A stretch of DNA of 64,000 bases from Acidaminococcus fermentans (GTDB lineage Bacteria > Bacillota > Negativicutes > Acidaminococcales > Acidaminococcaceae). Positions 25,398-33,900 of this stretch are shown piece after piece; position 1 is the stretch's first letter; each line of letters starts with the position of its first letter. Below the pieces are notes generated by a model. The model searched no databases. It saw only the letters and a program-made list of their open reading frames with translations, and was not told the origin of the DNA. The stretch covers positions 1 to 64,000 of the forward strand of contig NZ_VULN01000014.1 of assembly GCF_009696675.1 (NCBI RefSeq). Reading direction: 5' to 3'. The position numbers and the translations under genes are program-made.

Positions 25398-25736
25398 TCA
25401 AGGCATCCCCGGGAAACTGGTCACGTACTTGATCCGGATGTCCGGAAAACTGGTGACGAACTGGATGGTAAAGTCTTCGCCGTATTCCACGAACTGCCAT
25501 TCCCCGATGGCGGACGGAAAATGATCCACCACTTTCACCTTCAGATCCGGAAAACTGGTGACCACTTGGACTTTGATGTCCGGATTGTATTCCACCACCC
25601 GTACTTTGCCGGCCATGCGGATACCGTTAAAGGTTCCGTCAGCACTGATGGGAGAAGAAGCCAGGGCTGCAGAAGCCCACAGCAGGCTCAGGAGCACCGT
25701 CAGGAGACCCACCAGGTTCCGTGTCATTTTTTTCAT
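25398..25736 (-). CDS. Small secreted protein with TSFPD repeats
   Basis: From the ATG at 25736 (AGAGGAGGG upstream) the product is 112 residues: a signal peptide (MKKMTRNLVGLLTVLLSL, cut near ALAS) and a mature part made of short beta-like units. NPDIKVQVVTSFPDLKVKVV, FVTSFPDIRIKY and VTSFPGMP repeat the pattern (V)VTSFPDhKhK, where h is a branched residue. The protein ends on one such unit. It should be exported and may be a small envelope or surface protein. I do not recognise the family. Its own terminator follows. Confidence 0.75.
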   Translation of the reverse strand: MKKMTRNLVGLLTVLLSLLWASAALASSPISADGTFNGIRMAGKVRVVEYNPDIKVQVVTSFPDLKVKVVDHFPSAIGEWQFVEYGEDFTIQFVTSFPDIRIKYVTSFPGMP

Positions 25737-25783
25737 CCCAATCCCTCCTCTGGCTGAATATTCTGTATCCATTATACCATAAG

Positions 25784-25827
25784 AAGGGGCTGTTGCCCAT
25801 GCAACAGCCCCTTTGTCAACGGTCAGC
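25784..25827. repeat. Hairpin plus GTCA tail element (copy 3)
   Basis: AAGGGGCTGTTGC / GCAACAGCCCCTT forms the hairpin (25784-25813) and the tail GTCAACGGTCAGC follows at 25815-25827, between the stem and the glycosyltransferase stop codon. The stem is shared in pattern with 8900 and 38498; the tail matches 58315 and 49040. It may act as the terminator of the operon that ends here, although its minus-strand T run is weak. Confidence 0.65.
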
Positions 25828-25838
25828 TTTGCTGCCCC

Positions 25839-27050
25839 CTATTTCTCCGGCCCCTCCTGGTGCACGTGGGCTATGGGGATCCATTGCTTTTGGGGGAAGA
25901 ACACGGACCAGACGGCCACCAGGGACAGGAAGATGCAGAAAAAGCCTCCGGTGAGGATGCCGGGCAGCATCCGTTTCACCGGCAGGTCCCCGGCCTTGAT
26001 GGCGCAGGTGCCCATCACCAGGCTCAGCCCATAGAGCATGGTCCACCACAGCACGTCCTTCAGGGCAAACAGGGGTCTGCCTTCCACCGCATGGTACCCC
26101 ACCCACAGTACATTGGACAGGAAATAGAAGCCGAACACCACGCACATGAGCATAGGGACGAAATTGTCGATGAGCCGGGCATCGGGCCGGGCCCGGAAAT
26201 GGGCCAGCCACTCCTTCCGGTACTCCCGGGCAATCTGATAGTTGCCGGTCATCCACCGGCGGAGCTGGCTCACCATCCCCTTCCAGGTCACCGGCTGCTC
26301 GTCATAGAACCGGGCATCGTCCTGGTAAACGGAAAACACGCCCTTGAAGTTCTGCTGCATGGAAAATTCCATGTCCTCCACAATGGTCCGGGTATGCCAG
26401 CCTTCCGGATCCAGCAGGGAAGCATCGAAGCCGAACCCGGTGCCGGAGATGATCCCCGGCAGGTCCACATTGGCCCGGGGCTTGCTGAACAGGTCCACAC
26501 TGAGCCAGTACATGCTGTACCATTGGGAAATCAGGTTGTCGAAGGGATTCAGGGGCAGCCGGTTTCCCATCACCAGCCGGGCTCCCCGTCGGAAGCTGCC
26601 GTCCAGGGCCGCCAGGAACCCCCGGTCCGCCATATTGTCCGCATCGAAGATCACAATATGGCTGAAGGTCCCGCCATACCGCTGGCGGATGAGAGGGATG
26701 CCCCAACTGAGCACCGCCCCTTTTCCGGTACGGGGGCCTTCCTTCCGTTCCAGCACCGTCACATGGGGATACCGCCGGCCCACCTCCGGGGTTCCGTCCT
26801 CACAGTGGTCCGCCAGCAGGAACACCCGGTACAGGTCCCCGGGATAGTCCTGGTCTTCCAGGCTCTGGAACAGTTTCCCCACCACATTGGCTTCATTGTG
26901 GGCGCAGACCAGGATGGCGAACCGGCTGGGTTCTCCCGTCACCGGTTTCTCTTTCCGCCGGGTCAGAAGGCCCATGAATACCGTGCTGCAGGTCCAGAGA
27001 AAGGTCACCACCAGCAGCAGCTGGACGATGAAGGTCAGTCGATACATCAT
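25839..27050 (-). CDS. Membrane-bound processive glycosyltransferase (family 2)
   Basis: The 403-residue protein has an N-terminal membrane anchor, a GT-A domain, and three to four C-terminal membrane segments. AILVCAHNEANVV near residue 45, the metal-binding DADN near 139, the EDMEFS acidic motif near 245 and the QLRRW signature near 288 match cellulose-synthase-like processive enzymes. It probably builds a polysaccharide from nucleotide sugars on the inner face of the membrane. The sugar and product are unknown. It follows the membrane protein gene by ten bases, so the two may work together. Confidence 0.85.
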   Translation of the reverse strand: MMYRLTFIVQLLLVVTFLWTCSTVFMGLLTRRKEKPVTGEPSRFAILVCAHNEANVVGKLFQSLEDQDYPGDLYRVFLLADHCEDGTPEVGRRYPHVTVLERKEGPRTGKGAVLSWGIPLIRQRYGGTFSHIVIFDADNMADRGFLAALDGSFRRGARLVMGNRLPLNPFDNLISQWYSMYWLSVDLFSKPRANVDLPGIISGTGFGFDASLLDPEGWHTRTIVEDMEFSMQQNFKGVFSVYQDDARFYDEQPVTWKGMVSQLRRWMTGNYQIAREYRKEWLAHFRARPDARLIDNFVPMLMCVVFGFYFLSNVLWVGYHAVEGRPLFALKDVLWWTMLYGLSLVMGTCAIKAGDLPVKRMLPGILTGGFFCIFLSLVAVWSVFFPQKQWIPIAHVHQEGPEK

Positions 27051-27060
27051 GGAAGGTCCC

Positions 27061-27786
27061 TCATACAGCGGTCAGGATGAACAGCAGGGCCGCAAAGATC
27101 CCCATTACATATTCCACAATGATCAGTTCGAATTCATTGGGGAAGATAAAAGCCAGGCCCAGGCCCAGGAAGCCCCCGGTCAAAGCGATCCGGAGCATGG
27201 CCACCGCCATGCTACGGGTGGTTCCCTTGTTGTCCCGGATCCGGTTCCACAGGGCTTCTCCCGCACCCCGGAACATCCGGGGCGCCGCCTGGCTGTACAC
27301 CAGGAAGCCCCCCACTACGGTGCACACCAGGGAAGCCAGGAAAATCCGGGGATAGGAAGCCGGGAACGGCACCACCTGGTACAGGTCGCCCCCCACTGCC
27401 GGGAACACCGCCATGGGTACGGCCCCGATCACACTCAGGACAAAGAACATGGTGGCCGTCCGCTGGTCTTCCACGCACAGATAGGGTTCCCGGGGGCTGC
27501 GCATCCCCTGCCAGATCCGGAAGGGCAGATAGGCGGAGAGCAGGGCTCCCAGGAATTCAATGGGGATGAAATTGGAACTGCCGCCGGTGAGGGCCATCCC
27601 CGCCGCTGCTCCCAGGGCCGCCGCAATGGCACCCAGACGGCCGAAGATCAGCCCGTAGGGTACGGACAGCATGGCCTGGATCCGCAGCCCGCTAAGGCCG
27701 GGCACCACCTGATACAATTGAGAAACCGCAAATAATACCGTATACAGAAGAAACAGGACCACGCCTGTCTTCACTCGTTCACCCAT
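27061..27786 (-). CDS. Unknown integral membrane protein
   Basis: The 241-residue protein is mostly hydrophobic with about seven predicted membrane segments and short charged loops (RSPREPYLCVEDQR near residue 97 and GEALWNRIRDNKGTTRS near 180). A GGSSNFIPIEFLGAL segment sits between two helices. The packing recalls small substrate-binding (S) subunits of ECF transporters, but I see no signature that settles it. It lies just after folK and before the glycosyltransferase. The name is descriptive only. Confidence 0.75.
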   Translation of the reverse strand: MGERVKTGVVLFLLYTVLFAVSQLYQVVPGLSGLRIQAMLSVPYGLIFGRLGAIAAALGAAAGMALTGGSSNFIPIEFLGALLSAYLPFRIWQGMRSPREPYLCVEDQRTATMFFVLSVIGAVPMAVFPAVGGDLYQVVPFPASYPRIFLASLVCTVVGGFLVYSQAAPRMFRGAGEALWNRIRDNKGTTRSMAVAMLRIALTGGFLGLGLAFIFPNEFELIIVEYVMGIFAALLFILTAV

Positions 27787-27789
27787 GAC

Positions 27790-28269
27790 TCATTCCTGCT
27801 TTCTGGTTTGTTTTTTCTGAAGATCCTGCCACAGTTCCCCGATGGTCCGGTGGAATACCGGATGGACTGCCTGGGGAGCAATGGCGGCCAGGGGCTCCAG
27901 CACGAAGCTCCGGTTGGCCATATCCGGATGGGGCAGCACCAGGTCTTCACTGTGGATGCACTGGTCCCCGAAAAGAAGCAGGTCCAGGTCGATGTTCCGC
28001 TCTCCCCAGTGCCGCTTCCGCTGCCGGCCCATTTCCTGCTCGATGGCCAGGAGGGTATGGAGCAGGCTTTCCGGATCCCCCGTCCATTCCACTTCCGCCG
28101 CCCCGTTGAGGAATTCAGGCTGGTCCGTCACCCCATAGGGCTCCGTGGCCAAAAGAGGCGAAACCTGCCGCACCCGGATGCCGTGTTTCTCCATCAGCTC
28201 CAGGGCCCGGCGGATGTTTTCTTCTTTATTCCCCAGGTTGCTGCCCAGGGCCACATAGGCTACTGGCAT
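27790..28269 (-). CDS. folK: 6-hydroxymethyl-7,8-dihydropterin pyrophosphokinase
   Basis: FolK transfers pyrophosphate from ATP to hydroxymethyldihydropterin. The 159-residue protein has ALGSNLGNKEENI (residues 6-18), GRQRKRHWGERNIDLDLLLF near 91 and LPHPDMANRSFVL near 118, all classical motifs of the family. Its start overlaps the folP stop codon by about ten bases. Together with folP, folE2 and the PTPS-family gene it forms a folate operon. No folB is visible in the cluster. Confidence 0.96.
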   Translation of the reverse strand: MPVAYVALGSNLGNKEENIRRALELMEKHGIRVRQVSPLLATEPYGVTDQPEFLNGAAEVEWTGDPESLLHTLLAIEQEMGRQRKRHWGERNIDLDLLLFGDQCIHSEDLVLPHPDMANRSFVLEPLAAIAPQAVHPVFHRTIGELWQDLQKKQTRKQE

Positions 28270-29456
28270 CTCCGGATCGCCTCCAGCATCCGGATCAGCC
28301 GGACATTTTCCTTCACATCATGGACCCGCACCATCTGGGCCCCGGCGTACAGAGCCGCCGCCGACAGGGCCATGGTCCCTTCCAGCCGCTCTTCCGCGGG
28401 CAGATCCCCCAGCACCTTGCCAATGAACCCTTTCCGGGAGCCGGCCAGGAGCACCGGGATGCCGTGGCCGGTCATTTCCCCCAGCCCATGGCACAGGGCC
28501 AGGTTCCCTTCCAGATCCTTGGCAAAGCCCAGGCCCGGATCCAGGATCACCTTGTCCTTTCCCAGTCCCGCCCGGGCACAGGCTGCCGCCCGTTCCAGCA
28601 GGTACTGGGACACTTCTCCCACCACATTGTGGTAGGTCTTCATTTCGTCCCCCATCATGGTCTTGGGCGTCCCCCGCATGTGCATCAGCACCAGGGGTGC
28701 CTTGGCCCGGGCGGCCACGTCCAGCATCCGTCCGTCCCCGGTGGCGGCGGTCACGTCGTTGATGATGTCCGCCCCGGCGGCCAGGGCCGCTTCGGCCGTT
28801 TCCGCATGATAGGTATCCACACTGAGGATGGCCTCCGGAAACTGCTTCCGCAGGGCGGAAAGGGCCCCGGTGACCCGGCGTTTTTCCTCTTCCGGGGTCA
28901 CGGGATCCGCCCCCGGCCGGGTGGATTCTCCCCCGATATCCAGCAGATCCGCCCCATCCCGGAGCATGGTTTCCGCCTTTTTCAGCAGGGCTTCCTCCCC
29001 GCTGATCCGGGATCCGGCATAGAAGGAATCCGGGGTCACGTTCAGGATCCCCATCACCCGCATTTTTTCATAGGTCAGCTTCCGGCCGTCCGCCAGAAGG
29101 GTCACCACAGGTCCCGGTTCCAGGAATTCCCACAGGTCGTCCATAATGGACTGGATGCCGAACCAGTTGGCCATGGTCCCCAGCTTGGTCAAAAGCTTCC
29201 GGTACTGCCGCCGGTTCCCCAGGAGAATCACATCCACCCGGTCCAGGCTGCAGTTGATGGTGCCCTTGGGGTTCACACATTCCCCGCCCAGGGCCAGCAT
29301 TTCCTGTTTCAGGATGTTGGCAGCCGGGGTGCGGATCTGGAGCAGCTTCAGGGGCTCCACCGAAGCTTTGGGAGCCATCAGTTCCATCCCCATGGGATGG
29401 ACTTCGATTTTTTCCATTTCATAGCGGATCCGTTCAGACGGAATGGTCAGGAACAT
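28260..29456 (-). CDS. folP: Dihydropteroate synthase with long N-terminal region
   Basis: FolP joins dihydropterin pyrophosphate to p-aminobenzoate and is the target of sulfonamides. The core begins near residue 123 with MGILNVTPDSFY, followed by LLDIGGESTRPGAD and DPGLGFAKDL further on. The first 120 residues form an extra domain that I do not recognise as FolB; similar N-terminal regions occur in other Firmicutes and archaea. The start at 29456 has GAGGTG upstream, and a longer frame would overlap folE2. It is translationally coupled to folE2 and folK. Confidence 0.94.
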   Translation of the reverse strand: MFLTIPSERIRYEMEKIEVHPMGMELMAPKASVEPLKLLQIRTPAANILKQEMLALGGECVNPKGTINCSLDRVDVILLGNRRQYRKLLTKLGTMANWFGIQSIMDDLWEFLEPGPVVTLLADGRKLTYEKMRVMGILNVTPDSFYAGSRISGEEALLKKAETMLRDGADLLDIGGESTRPGADPVTPEEEKRRVTGALSALRKQFPEAILSVDTYHAETAEAALAAGADIINDVTAATGDGRMLDVAARAKAPLVLMHMRGTPKTMMGDEMKTYHNVVGEVSQYLLERAAACARAGLGKDKVILDPGLGFAKDLEGNLALCHGLGEMTGHGIPVLLAGSRKGFIGKVLGDLPAEERLEGTMALSAAALYAGAQMVRVHDVKENVRLIRMLEAIRRCQ

Positions 29457-29457
29457 G

Positions 29458-30225
29458 TCACACCTCTTTCTCCACCGTGGCAAAGGCATTGTGGTTGTGG
29501 ATGCTTTCTTCGCTTTCCACCGTTACCGTATACCAGTCGATCCGGGGATCCCCATTGAGCTGGAGGGCGATTTCCCGGACCGCGTCTTCCACGAACCGGG
29601 GATTCTCATAAGCCATTTCCGTGACGCATTTTTCGTCCGGCCGCTTCAGCAGGGAATACAGAGGGGTGGACGCCCCTTTTTCCGCCATCTCCACCAGTTC
29701 CTCGATCCATACCGGCTGGGTGGAACGGATCCGGATTTTTGCCCAGGCCCGCTGGTTGTGGGCGCCGTATTTGCTGATTTCCTTGGAGCAGGGGCACAGG
29801 GTATGGATGGGCACATCCACGCCCACTTCCAGGGAGAAGGTCTCCCCTTTTTCCGCCCGGAAATGGCAGTCCACGTCCAGGTAGCTTTCAATGCCGCTGA
29901 CCGGGGCCTTCTTGGTGATGAAATAGGGACAGGAAAATTCCAGCAGGGCCTTCCGGGCTTCCAGTTTCTGCCGGAGATGGTCCAGCACTTCTTCCAGTTC
30001 GTGGGGACGGATGGCCCCCACCTGTTTCAGACATTCCACAAAACGGCTCATGTGGGTCCCCCGCTGTTCCTGGGGCAGATCCACCGCCAGGGCCACTTCC
30101 GCCACCGTGTGCTGGGTTCCCTTTTCCCGGTCCGCCAGGAGGATGGGCCACCGGAGGTTCCGGATTCCCACGTGTTTCAGGGCAATGTGACGCAGATCCT
30201 GCTGCGCCTGGACATCTTTCAGCAT
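29458..30225 (-). CDS. folE2: GTP cyclohydrolase, type IB
   Basis: FolE2 (GCYH-IB) converts GTP to 7,8-dihydroneopterin triphosphate, replacing the zinc-dependent FolE. The 255-residue protein begins MLKDVQAQQDLRHIALKHVG and has the family motifs CPCSKEISKYGAHNQR near residue 146 and the ECLKQ and SCPYF segments. Its stop codon precedes the folP start by only one base. Its product is the substrate of the PTPS-family enzyme encoded just upstream, which is consistent with a pathway bypass of FolB. Confidence 0.92.
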   Translation of the reverse strand: MLKDVQAQQDLRHIALKHVGIRNLRWPILLADREKGTQHTVAEVALAVDLPQEQRGTHMSRFVECLKQVGAIRPHELEEVLDHLRQKLEARKALLEFSCPYFITKKAPVSGIESYLDVDCHFRAEKGETFSLEVGVDVPIHTLCPCSKEISKYGAHNQRAWAKIRIRSTQPVWIEELVEMAEKGASTPLYSLLKRPDEKCVTEMAYENPRFVEDAVREIALQLNGDPRIDWYTVTVESEESIHNHNAFATVEKEV

Positions 30226-30581
30226 GATTCACCTCGGTACACAATGCCGCTGGTCCTGGTTTCCCACACCTGGACTTCGTACAGGGTGTAGTTGGCCCCG
30301 GTCAGCGGTTCCTTCAGCTTGTTCCAGACCCAGACGGCGATGTTTTCCGCCGAAGGCTGGGGCAGGATGTCGTTGAGGCAGTGGTGGTCCAGCTGGTCCA
30401 CCACCAGGTCCTTCACCGTATGCTTGAACTGGACAAAATCCAGTACCATCCCCTCCTGGTCCGGATGGCCTTCCACCTTCACCACCAGCTTGTAGGTGTG
30501 GCCGTGGAGATGCTCGCATTTGCCGTGGTAGTTGGGCAGATAGTGGGCTGCGTCAAACTCGAATTCCTTGATACAGATCAT
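30219..30581 (-). CDS. queD: PTPS-family enzyme (QueD / FolB-replacing type)
   Basis: The 120-residue protein belongs to the 6-pyruvoyltetrahydropterin synthase family, which acts on dihydroneopterin triphosphate. Metal ligands appear as FDAAHYLPNY (residues 9-18) and LHGHTY near 25. Before the HGH lies CEHLHGH: the Cys of QueD and, next to it, the Glu typical of PTPS-III, which makes 6-hydroxymethyldihydropterin for folate. Both residues together suggest dual QueD and folate activity, from the known PTPS-I/III variant. Being co-transcribed with folE2, folP and folK in a cluster without folB supports this. I use queD as the closest symbol. Confidence 0.9.
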   Translation of the reverse strand: MICIKEFEFDAAHYLPNYHGKCEHLHGHTYKLVVKVEGHPDQEGMVLDFVQFKHTVKDLVVDQLDHHCLNDILPQPSAENIAVWVWNKLKEPLTGANYTLYEVQVWETRTSGIVYRGESC

Positions 30582-31048
30582 ATGGTTCCCTCCTGGAGAT
30601 CAAAATCGTTTTGCCGCAAAGCTTCATAAAGCACAATGGAAACCGAATTGGCCAGGTTCAGGGACCGGGCTTCGGAAACCATGGGAATCCGCACACACTC
30701 CTCTTCGTGGGCCTGCCGGAAGGCTTCCGGGAGACCGGCACTTTCCTTACCGAAGATCAGCAGGGAATCCGGGCCGTAGTGGACCCGGCTGTAGGATTTG
30801 TGGGCATGGGTGGTCAAAAGGAACCGGGGGCTGTCCGGATAGGCAGCCAGTACCTCCTCCACCGAATCATAGTAGTGGATGTCCACCAGGTGCCAGTAAT
30901 CCAGCCCGGCCCGCTTCAGGTATTTGTCATCCACCGAGAACCCCAGGGGCCGCACCAGATGCAGGCTGGCTCCTGTGGCAGCGCAGAGCCGGGCGATGTT
31001 CCCGGTATTCCCGGGGATTTCCGGCTCCACCAGTACAATGTGCATCAT
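30578..31048 (-). CDS. trmL: tRNA (cytidine(34)-2'-O)-methyltransferase
   Basis: TrmL methylates the wobble ribose of certain leucine tRNAs. It is a compact SPOUT (knotted) methyltransferase of 156 residues. VEPEIPGNTGNIARLC near residue 7, LLIFGKESAGLP near 96 and the C-terminal RSLNLANSVSIVLYE loop form the SAM knot. The gene overlaps its upstream and downstream neighbours by four bases each. Two adjacent ATG codons at the start follow GGAGG. Confidence 0.94.
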   Translation of the reverse strand: MMHIVLVEPEIPGNTGNIARLCAATGASLHLVRPLGFSVDDKYLKRAGLDYWHLVDIHYYDSVEEVLAAYPDSPRFLLTTHAHKSYSRVHYGPDSLLIFGKESAGLPEAFRQAHEEECVRIPMVSEARSLNLANSVSIVLYEALRQNDFDLQEGTI

Positions 31049-32226
31049 TTCAATACGCCTCCATCCCAGTCATTGCCGGAAATGGCGATGATTTTTTTCA
31101 TTTGTTCGTGGAGATTCAGGATCTTCTCCGCATAATAGCTGCCGGTGGCCCATTTGCCGTTGAGCTGGGACCAGCGGGTGTAGAAGCCGTTCTGGACCTT
31201 GCCCTTGTACACCAGATAGTACCGGGGGTCGATCACCGGGGTGGCCGGCAGCCGGTCGGTGGTATAGGCCATAAGATGCTGGACATGGGCCCGGACCCCG
31301 TCCCTGGGAGTGGGGAACCAGGCGCCCTGGACCGTAGCGCTGGTGGTCCCCAGACCGCAGAAGTTGTTCTGGGCCGGGACCACCGTGCCCCCGAACCGGA
31401 AGAATCCGGTTTCCAGCAGGGCCTGGCAGAACACGATGTCCCACCGGAGCCCTTCCCGGCTGGCTTCCTGGTAGTACAGATCCACGATCTGTTCCGGGGT
31501 GGCCTTGATGGGCAGTTTGGGATTGTACCGGCGGAGCAGCACCACCGCCTGGTCCCGGGTGGCTTCGCCGGGTCCGGCAATGGTCACTTCCTGGTAGTTG
31601 TCCGGCAGTTCCCAGATCTTCGCCCTGGTGGTCAGATGGTTGATGATGATCTGCAGGCTGGGATCCGTGATCACACGGTCCTGGTTTTCCAGCTTCAGCA
31701 GTTTGTCCGGGTCCGGCCACCGGGGCAGGGTAAGCTTTTCTCCCACTACAGCGATCATACCCTTCCGGATCACCAGGCTGTCCTGGTCCGCCGGCCCCAG
31801 ATCCCGGATCACCGGAGTCCTGGGACGTTCATTTTCTCTGTCCCGGCGTTTTTCCTTTTTGGGAGGTTCCGCCGTATGAGTCTTTTCTTCCCGGGCCGGT
31901 TTCTTCTCCTGCAGGTCCCGGGCTTTTTTCTGTTTCCGGTCCTTTTTGTCCTCTTCTTTCCGGTGCCGCCGGATCCGTTCCCGGAAGCTCAGGGGCTTTT
32001 TCTCCTGCTCCTCATCTGTTTTCCGGACTTCTTCTTTTCTCTGTACTTTTTCTTTCTTGTCCTGTTTCTTTTTCTGGACATGGGACAGCGGTCCATCAGT
32101 TTCGTCCAAAAGAACGGTTTCCGCCGGCTTCACACCCTGTTCCAGGGGAGAGGCCCAGGCGGTGCCGGTCCCCAAAAGGCCGGCCAGTACAAGGCCCAGG
32201 GCCAGCCGTTTCTGTTTCTTGTTCAA
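31045..32226 (-). CDS. Secreted glucosaminidase-like cell-wall hydrolase
   Basis: The 393-residue protein has a signal peptide (MNKKQKRLALGLVLAGLLG, cut near AWAS), then about 90 residues extremely rich in Lys, Glu, Arg and Asp (near 50-138), then a C-terminal glucosaminidase (GH73-like) domain with CQALLETGFFRFGG near residue 268, NNFCGLG and GVRAHVQHL. It should cleave peptidoglycan glycan chains. The start is TTG at 32226 with CGAGG nine bases upstream. The charged linker may hold the enzyme near the cell wall. Confidence 0.87.
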   Translation of the reverse strand: MNKKQKRLALGLVLAGLLGTGTAWASPLEQGVKPAETVLLDETDGPLSHVQKKKQDKKEKVQRKEEVRKTDEEQEKKPLSFRERIRRHRKEEDKKDRKQKKARDLQEKKPAREEKTHTAEPPKKEKRRDRENERPRTPVIRDLGPADQDSLVIRKGMIAVVGEKLTLPRWPDPDKLLKLENQDRVITDPSLQIIINHLTTRAKIWELPDNYQEVTIAGPGEATRDQAVVLLRRYNPKLPIKATPEQIVDLYYQEASREGLRWDIVFCQALLETGFFRFGGTVVPAQNNFCGLGTTSATVQGAWFPTPRDGVRAHVQHLMAYTTDRLPATPVIDPRYYLVYKGKVQNGFYTRWSQLNGKWATGSYYAEKILNLHEQMKKIIAISGNDWDGGVLK

Positions 32227-32289
32227 TGGGTCATACCTCGTTACTCAATAGATTTTTGGGAGCCAGGCTCCCCTTCCCCACTGTCTTCC

Positions 32290-33717
32290 TTATTTTTCCC
32301 CAGTTTTTTGCCGGGGGAACACCCACAGGCTCACCAGCATCACCACAGCAGCCACAATGATCCCCAGGCTGGTGGAATTCAGGATGCCGATGCCCTTGCC
32401 TCCATTGAAAAACTTCAGCCCCAGCACCACAGCCACCCCCAGCACGGCGGAACAGAAGGCCCCCCGGGTGGAGGCTTTTTCCGTAAACAGGCCGAACAGG
32501 AAGGGAGCTGCCAGAGATACGGTCATCAGGGAATAGAAAATGGCCAAAGCGGTAATGATGTTGGCCATGTAGCAGGCAATGAAGATCCCGGCGATGCCGC
32601 AGAGCACCGTCAGTTTCCGGCTGACCTTCAGCAGTTCCTCATCGGAAATATCCGGACGGAAGAAGGTTTTGTACAAATCCTTGGATAAAGAAGTGGCCAG
32701 CATATACAGCACCGTATCACAGGTGCTCACTTCTGCGGCAAAAATAGCAGAAAGAGCCAGTGCGGATACCCCGAAAGGCATCATTTCCTTCATGGCCTTG
32801 GGCAGGGCCAGTTCCTGGTTCCCCAGATCCGGAAAGGCCGCATAGGCGCACATGCCGATAAGCATGGGCAGGAAAGCGAACGCCAGTTGGACGATGCCGT
32901 TCCACAGGGTCCCCACCCGGACGGCTTTTTCATCTTTGGCCGCATAGACTTTCCCGATGAGCCCCGGAGAGATGCAGAAAGCCGGGGTCAGCATGAGGAA
33001 ATACCCCACAATGGCGGTGGTGCCCATGCCATCCCAGGCAAAATACTTCGCCGTCAGGGCCGGATCGGCCATATGGCTGGCCACAGCGGCCTGGAGTCCG
33101 CTCCATCCTCCCACATACTGGAGGGCAAAGGGTGTGGCAATGCAGAATCCCAAGAGGATCACGATCAGTTCGATGATATTCACAATGGCGGCACTTTTGA
33201 TGCCCCCAGCGGAAAAGTACAGAGTCACAACCACCGCGGCGATGATGATGCCGTAGAGTTTTTCAATCCCCGCCACCACATTCAGGATCCAGGCAATGCC
33301 CAGCAGCTGGCCGGAAAAAAGAGCCAGGGTGCCGATGGCCATCATGGTGGAGGTGACTCCCCGGAAAGCGTGGGAATAGCGGAAATCCAGATAATCCCCC
33401 ATGGTGTACAGATTGTACTTCCGGGCCACTTTCCACACAGCCGGCCCTACAATGTAGGCCAGAATCAGAGACCCCAGGCCGCTGCAGCCGATCCACCACC
33501 AGCTGGAAACCCCGAATTTGTACGCCAGTCCCGTTACCCCCACTGTGGAACCTGCTCCGATGTTGGCTGCAATCAGGGTTGTGAACAAAAGCCCCGCATT
33601 GAAGGAGCGTCCGCCCACAAAGAAGTCCGCTGCACCTTTCACATGTTTCCCCACCAGATGACCCAGGAGGATCAGCAAAAGCGCATAACCTACAATGACC
33701 CCAAGATACAAATTCAT
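32290..33717 (-). CDS. Sodium:solute symporter
   Basis: This is a member of the SSS family, with 475 residues and about 13 membrane segments. VGGRSFNAGLLFTTLIAANIGAGSTVG near residue 33 is the characteristic sodium- and substrate-binding helix 1 region. The family imports amino acids, sugars, pantothenate or proline; this sequence does not tell which. GGAG lies eight bases before the ATG at 33717, while a GTG three codons upstream overlaps that site. The glucosaminidase gene follows after 63 bases. Confidence 0.88.
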   Translation of the reverse strand: MNLYLGVIVGYALLLILLGHLVGKHVKGAADFFVGGRSFNAGLLFTTLIAANIGAGSTVGVTGLAYKFGVSSWWWIGCSGLGSLILAYIVGPAVWKVARKYNLYTMGDYLDFRYSHAFRGVTSTMMAIGTLALFSGQLLGIAWILNVVAGIEKLYGIIIAAVVVTLYFSAGGIKSAAIVNIIELIVILLGFCIATPFALQYVGGWSGLQAAVASHMADPALTAKYFAWDGMGTTAIVGYFLMLTPAFCISPGLIGKVYAAKDEKAVRVGTLWNGIVQLAFAFLPMLIGMCAYAAFPDLGNQELALPKAMKEMMPFGVSALALSAIFAAEVSTCDTVLYMLATSLSKDLYKTFFRPDISDEELLKVSRKLTVLCGIAGIFIACYMANIITALAIFYSLMTVSLAAPFLFGLFTEKASTRGAFCSAVLGVAVVLGLKFFNGGKGIGILNSTSLGIIVAAVVMLVSLWVFPRQKTGEK

Positions 33718-33801
33718 GAAAATCACTCCAAGCAGTTTATAGTAAGGTGCGACTGGAACTCAACAATCATCATTGTACTTTACTTGAGGCGTATTGTAAA
33801 G

Positions 33802-33891
33802 GAGGGGGTGACGCAATGCGTCACCCCCTCTGGTTGTCACTGGTCACTGGCCGAGAGACCAGTGACCGAGGGTGTGAACCTTTTCACACCC
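33802..33891. repeat. Hairpin, GTCA tail and second hairpin (copy 4)
   Basis: GAGGGGGTGACGC / GCGTCACCCCCTC (33802-33830) is followed by a tail with GTCACTGGTCACTGG, which itself pairs with GACCAGTGACC, and by a second hairpin GGGTGTGAA / TTCACACCC (33870-33891). The second stem resembles those at 166 and 38674. Confidence 0.65.
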
Positions 33892-33900
33892 CCTTTTTTT
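33870..33900 (-). terminator. Hairpin just after the metallo-hydrolase gene
   Basis: GGGTGTGAA / TTCACACCC lies at the 3' end of the gene at 33900. The A-rich minus-strand side precedes the stem rather than following it, so its strength as a terminator for that gene is uncertain; the T run suits the plus strand. Confidence 0.45.

Noticed and set aside
28260-28640. FolB fused to FolP
   Set aside because: The N-terminal extension of FolP lies at the opposite end and does not show dihydroneopterin aldolase motifs; nor does the C-terminal part.
33834-33868. An insertion-sequence end from the GTCACTGG inverted repeat
   Set aside because: No transposase fragment or target duplication is seen; it fits the hairpin-tail family better.
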